A stretch of DNA of 64,000 nt from contig NZ_BCSX01000028.1 of NCBI RefSeq assembly GCF_001570425.1, forward strand, positions 182,662 through 246,661, written 5' to 3'. Source of the stretch: Mycolicibacterium brisbanense. GTDB taxonomy: Bacteria; Actinomycetota; Actinomycetes; Mycobacteriales; Mycobacteriaceae. This document shows, piece after piece, positions 62,301 through 64,000 of the stretch. The position numbers were made by a program, and so were the translations under genes. The notes beneath the pieces were generated by a model. It was not told where the DNA came from. It ran no database searches and was given only the letters and a program-made list of their open reading frames with translations. How positions within the stretch are numbered: position 1 is the first letter of the stretch; every line of letters starts with the position of its first letter.

Positions 62301-63773
62301 ACCGGGTTCGCCGGCGATCAGCACTGCTCGGGTGCCGCCTGTGAGCGTGGCTTGCCAGGCGGACGTGAGATGGCTGAGCTCGGACTCGCGACCGACGAAG
62401 GGGCCGGATCCGGTGAGTACGGCGGGCAATTCGGGTCGAGCGATCGGGGGAGTGCTTGGGGGCGGTGCATAGTCGTGGGTGTCGAGGCGAATTTCGTAAA
62501 CGTGCTCGGGGCGTGCCAGGTTCTTCAGTTGCCTCGTCCCCAGATCCACGAGCGCAACGTCGTCGGAGAGGGAATCGATCACGAGTTCGGCTGTCGCACC
62601 GGAACACAGGATCTGGCCACCCGTGGCCAGGGATCGTAGCCGGGCAGCGCGGTTGACCGATCGACCGAAGTAGTCCCCATCGCGGAGTTCTGCCTCGCCG
62701 GTGTGCACGGCGACGCGGATACGCATGGGTTCCGCCAGCGCCCACGGCTCCTGGAGGATTGCTTCTTGCAGCTCGATGGCGGCTGACGCGGCCGCTGACG
62801 GGCGGTCGAAGACCGAGAATGTCGCGTCGCCCTCGCCGCGCGTCTTGATCAACCGACCGCCGCGCGATGTGATGACCTGTTCGATGAGCTCATCGTGGCG
62901 GGCGAGCGCCACCGCCATGGCGTCGGCGTCGGCCTCCCATGCGGCGGTCGACCCCTCGATGTCGGTGAGCAGGAAGGTCACGGCGCGTGTCACGGCGGGA
63001 ACATGTTGTGCCGCAGGGAGATCGAGTGCGTCGTCCTGCGCGACGATCGCGGCCTCGAGACGTCGAAGCTCGGGACTCGGGTCGATTCCCAACTCGTCCG
63101 CCAGCAGCGTGCGGGCGCGTCGGTACGCGCCCAGCGCCTCACCCTGCCTGCCGGCACGGTACAGGGCGAGCATGAGCTGTCCCCAACGCCTTTCGCGTAG
63201 GGGTGCGTCCGCCACCGCGGCTTCAAGTTCGCCGATGATCTCCGCCGCCCTGCCGCTCGTGAGCAGCGCGTCTGCCCGATCTTCGATCAGTGCGGCGTGG
63301 CCTTCAGCCCAGCGTGTCTTCTCTGACGTTCCGCGCCGGCCGTCGGGAAGCTCTGGGACTCCCCGCCACAGCGCCACTGCCTCGCCGAACCGAGCCACCG
63401 CACTGCTGGTGTCGCCGGAGGCAGCTGCGGCGCGGCCCAGCCCGGCTGCCCGCTTGTAGCGTGAGGCATCAACTTCGGCGGCGCTCAGGCGCCATCCGGT
63501 TCCCTCGGTCAGGACGAATCCGTCGCCGAGCGCGTGTCGCAACGACGAGATGTGGGTCTGCAGGGCTTTGACGGCGGTTCGCGGTGGTGCGTCGCCCCAC
63601 AGCAACTCGATCAACGTGGTGGCGGGGACCACCGAGCCGCCGTGCAACCCAAGCATCGTGAGTATCGCGCGCGGCTTCGCGCCCGGTATGAGGACGGGCG
63701 CACCGTCTTTTCGAACCTGGAGAGGTCCCAAAACCTCCAGTTCCACCGATGGAAGCGTACTCACACCTGACAT
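56337..63773 (-). CDS. giant SARP-cyclase-ATPase-TPR regulator with nine NTF2-like units
   Basis: 2478 residues. 1-~255: SARP/BTAD regulator (winged helix LEVLGPLQVRKDGAPV plus bacterial transcriptional activation domain). ~265-440: class III nucleotide cyclase-like domain with LTDIEGST (Asp271) and KTRGEGDATF, where Glu314 replaces the usual metal Asp of GDG, so activity is doubtful. ~460-800: ATPase with GEPGVGKT (Lys494). ~860-1270: TPR-like helices. ~1275-2478: nine SnoaL/NTF2-like units of about 135 residues, in alternating types (FDPDDxDAAxAELDARY and FDEADLGAALAQFD endings); the eighth junction lacks ~20 residues. It may be a signal-integrating activator. Ligand unknown. Confidence 0.85.
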   Translation of the reverse strand: MSGVSTLPSVELEVLGPLQVRKDGAPVLIPGAKPRAILTMLGLHGGSVVPATTLIELLWGDAPPRTAVKALQTHISSLRHALGDGFVLTEGTGWRLSAAEVDASRYKRAAGLGRAAAASGDTSSAVARFGEAVALWRGVPELPDGRRGTSEKTRWAEGHAALIEDRADALLTSGRAAEIIGELEAAVADAPLRERRWGQLMLALYRAGRQGEALGAYRRARTLLADELGIDPSPELRRLEAAIVAQDDALDLPAAQHVPAVTRAVTFLLTDIEGSTAAWEADADAMAVALARHDELIEQVITSRGGRLIKTRGEGDATFSVFDRPSAAASAAIELQEAILQEPWALAEPMRIRVAVHTGEAELRDGDYFGRSVNRAARLRSLATGGQILCSGATAELVIDSLSDDVALVDLGTRQLKNLARPEHVYEIRLDTHDYAPPPSTPPIARPELPAVLTGSGPFVGRESELSHLTSAWQATLTGGTRAVLIAGEPGVGKTRLAGEWSCRAYQEGAVVLYGRCDEDLGAPYQPFAESLRVLVPCVGGSRLRGLRGVEALLPLVPGLLDVLPDLAAPTPTDPDTERYALFDAVVALLEIASAAAPIVLVLDDLHWAAKPTLLLLRHVLRFGEHARVQVVGTYRSTDLDRSHPLAAMLADLNRDGFAGRIQLSGLGADDVTEYVAEAGYDDGELARALASVTGGNPFFLIEALRHVGESGGRWDPSTLPQGVREAVSRRLSRLSAGTNQALSAAAVVGSRFAVDLVEQVVGRELVDAFDEACAAGIVIEEPGGRYRFNHAIVRQSLLAELASVRRMRLHQRIATTLENAPGVDDQRLAELAHHYFECAWAGNAFKAVEYCRRAADQAMTRLAYEGAAELYDHALHALEELDDELPDRDDQRAELLVARCEALLAAGDVASAVSAVSQLQAATHDSARLSAWATCFEGQLMMQIHPERLDDLEVALNRAAEQLAELDDGAGEAKAHTVRAACLARLGRIGDCETALDRALSVARRAREHRMVNNVLVGAPLAALWGPNPVPRAGGRCLDVVRLLRITTDSPAVEAISTRCQAVLEAYRGRPGAARRMIDSARRTVTELGLRHAALEVEHFAGIIELILDDPAAAELRLRLAYKGFRRIGLDADTAETAALLGRACLALDRDAEADELCTESEHRAGHALKASIAWRVLRAQLLSRSNDHAEARRVAEAAVALAERTDALVDHGDACLAPVSMLNAAGDAAGARSAAQRAADLYGRKGAAALAEKARHILGGAVGTTTPVLPELPSIKLDTSCVRAGERVLATADRGAWDQFEQLFAATATVESRRKIVGFAPVDVPSDWVHQNRLNLETGGMRVTATVIATRGERLALSRLRVGTADVSAGAPEDEFLQVFGIDDAGRIALQIWFDLDDMDAALTELDSLHAEFGAQHARTSLENKATRADDQLIKLLGDDRIEETGTLFIDDVRIDDRRQSARSENNDRTTAVDYVRAAMGALTTKSTLAVRGDLLCLNRLRFEDRAARPSTFGVEALEVTQVDTRGLLVAKAVFDPDDFDAALAELDARFLAGEASPHAHTWSVVLRNYAAANSQELHLTSNCVNIDHRRARAFAPGEVVAYMHATWDVAPDVRGYVETVHRLNDLGAVITHVVHGTSRTGFHAEWREVILLMFDGEQVDRAELFDEADLGAALAQFDALTRPTPKLENTASRLHDKFNAHLLARDWDSMAEMIAEDVWNDDRRKVVSSGIQRGRDTQLASLRAAIAVGVEVIESVVIATRGEYLALLRVRVSGGDVPNAFALEMLSVVEIDSAGLIAGGVLFDVDDFDAAVAELDARYRAGEAAQYAHTWSIIADAYATLNRHELPATTVMGIDTDHRPVVTIEAGGLGASLHAIWNITSQATIYIEAIHELSSLGAVVTHVARGTSQQGFDAEWRDVCLLTIDGDRLSRIELFDEADLGAALAQFDQLTRPTPKLENAATRTYERIKDCYTSGNWAALAEMLAENVSNDDRRLVVNAGVQCGRDAVISEMSGIAGVGVTNWTSHTVAVRGDRMVLNRARASSGEVPEAFHADVLDVVETDADGQVVARVVFDPDDVDAAYAELDARYLAGEAAPFARTWSAIMAAYAAFNRHELAATTPGWVNIDNRRGAGFQPGDMISYIQAAWEDSPDTKIHIVAVHRLSALGGVVTHVAQGISQGGFHAEWRDIHILMVDGDMISHSELFDEADLDTALRRFDELQPATGHLHNTASDMYARFHECFADSDLAAIAAMLAEDFYGDDRRHLVGSGIRLGREAAIQDARAIIDLGVSITATTVIATRGDRLVLRRSQYADQRAAAFGVYVLEVVGLDRDERIAAVITFDPDDLDAAYAELDARYLAGEAAPFARTWSAIMAGYAAIAFAPGEQTSYIQATWDVTPRAEAHVEAVHRLNEYGALVTQAVHGTSPEGFDAEWREIALLTLAGDLINRCELFDEADLDAALARFDELGHEASPR
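56641..56741. repeat. 101-bp direct repeat inside the giant regulator, copy 1
   Basis: 98 of 101 bases identical to 57449-57549. Codes for FDPDDxDAAYAELDARY... and the following segment in two NTF2-like units. The spacing of 808 bp is two units. Confidence 0.85.
57449..57549. repeat. 101-bp direct repeat inside the giant regulator, copy 2
   Basis: Three differences from 56641-56741. Such high identity against more diverged surrounding repeats suggests recent gene conversion or unit duplication. Confidence 0.85.
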
Positions 63774-63962
63774 CGTCGGTGTGACGTTTCAACATGCGGT
63801 CAAGGTCGAGTAAAGGCTTGCCGGGCGGCGAACCCGGGACGATTGAACCACACCCAACTCTTCTTGGCATCGGGGAATCCTGTTGTGGCGTAAGGCCTGT
63901 GGATGAAGTGTGGGTTGTGGATAACTGGTTGGGGTGTCGGGTGGTGGCGGTAGAATTCGAAC
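63774..63962. other. intergenic region left of the last partial gene
   Basis: 189 bp with no gene supported. It holds the divergent promoter space of the giant regulator (to the left) and of the rightward gene. GTGTGGGTTGTGGATAACTGG and a purine/T-rich run just before the start are reminiscent of leaders of 13E12-type repeat genes; no proven signal is seen. Confidence 0.4.
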
Positions 63963-64000
63963 ATGCTTGCGAACGCGGTGATGGACCGGGAAACGGTCCT
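63963..64000 (+). CDS. 5' fragment of a rightward gene, possibly 13E12/DUF222-type
   Basis: Only 12 full codons are in the window, reading MLANAVMDRETV. The MDRETVL start and the leader TGTGGATAACTGG...AGAATTCGAACATG recall mycobacterial DUF222/HNH (13E12 REP family) genes, but this is too short to prove. Confidence 0.35.
   Translation, partial: MLANAVMDRETV

Overview
The window is high-GC actinobacterial chromosome, almost certainly from a fast-growing Mycolicibacterium close to M. smegmatis. The evidence is synteny with M. tuberculosis around dcd-udgA (Rv0321-Rv0322), aspC-etfD-LuxR regulator (Rv0337c-Rv0339c) and Rv0340-iniB-iniA-iniC (Rv0340-Rv0343), plus mycobacterial gene families such as CYP140, DUF7159 and LLM flavin enzymes. 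No MSMEG locus tags are assigned because no search could be run.

Layout. 1-5.8 kb: an organosulfur/amine-type flavin monooxygenase pair, an unknown protein, a secreted Excalibur peptide and an ABC exporter. 5.8-6.4 kb: a DinB-type protein. 6.4-18.8 kb: a 12.3-kb integrative element inserted in the 3' end of tRNA-Gly(CCC) and bounded by 47-bp direct repeats. It carries a lone phage-type major capsid protein, excisionase-like proteins, a prim-pol/ATPase replication protein followed by an origin-like inverted-repeat array, an HGG-motif phage protein, a serine recombinase, a tyrosine integrase and, between integrase and attR, a low-GC cargo pair: a predicted N-terminal-nucleophile (HslV/proteasome-like) hydrolase and a small protein. 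The size and gene content resemble a phage satellite rather than a complete prophage. 18.8-34 kb: dcd, amt, a DUF7159 protein, udgA, CYP140, a maleylpyruvate isomerase-like enzyme, a MoxR-DUF58-VWA-TPR operon, a YibE/F membrane protein and aspC.

34-49.6 kb: the etfD beta-oxidation electron-transfer gene with operator-like palindromes upstream, a LuxR-type ATPase regulator with an Hsp70-like membrane protein, and the iniB-family gene plus iniBAC, the cell-wall-stress operon encoding an IniB protein and two dynamin-like GTPases. A second Hsp70-like membrane protein follows iniC. 49.6-54.9 kb: a probable amino-acid catabolic cluster (permease, Glu/Leu-type dehydrogenase, thiamine-diphosphate decarboxylase/lyase) around a TetR regulator, with two matching operator-like palindromes at the outer promoters. 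55-64 kb: a Thr/Ser-rich membrane protein, an LLM oxidoreductase, a giant 2478-residue SARP-cyclase-ATPase-TPR regulator ending in nine NTF2/SnoaL-like units, and the first codons of a rightward gene at the window edge.

The observations most worth following are the Ntn-hydrolase cargo, the capsid-only satellite-like element with its origin, the operator families at etfD and at the TetR cluster, the actin-like membrane proteins around iniBAC, and the repeat-bearing giant regulator.
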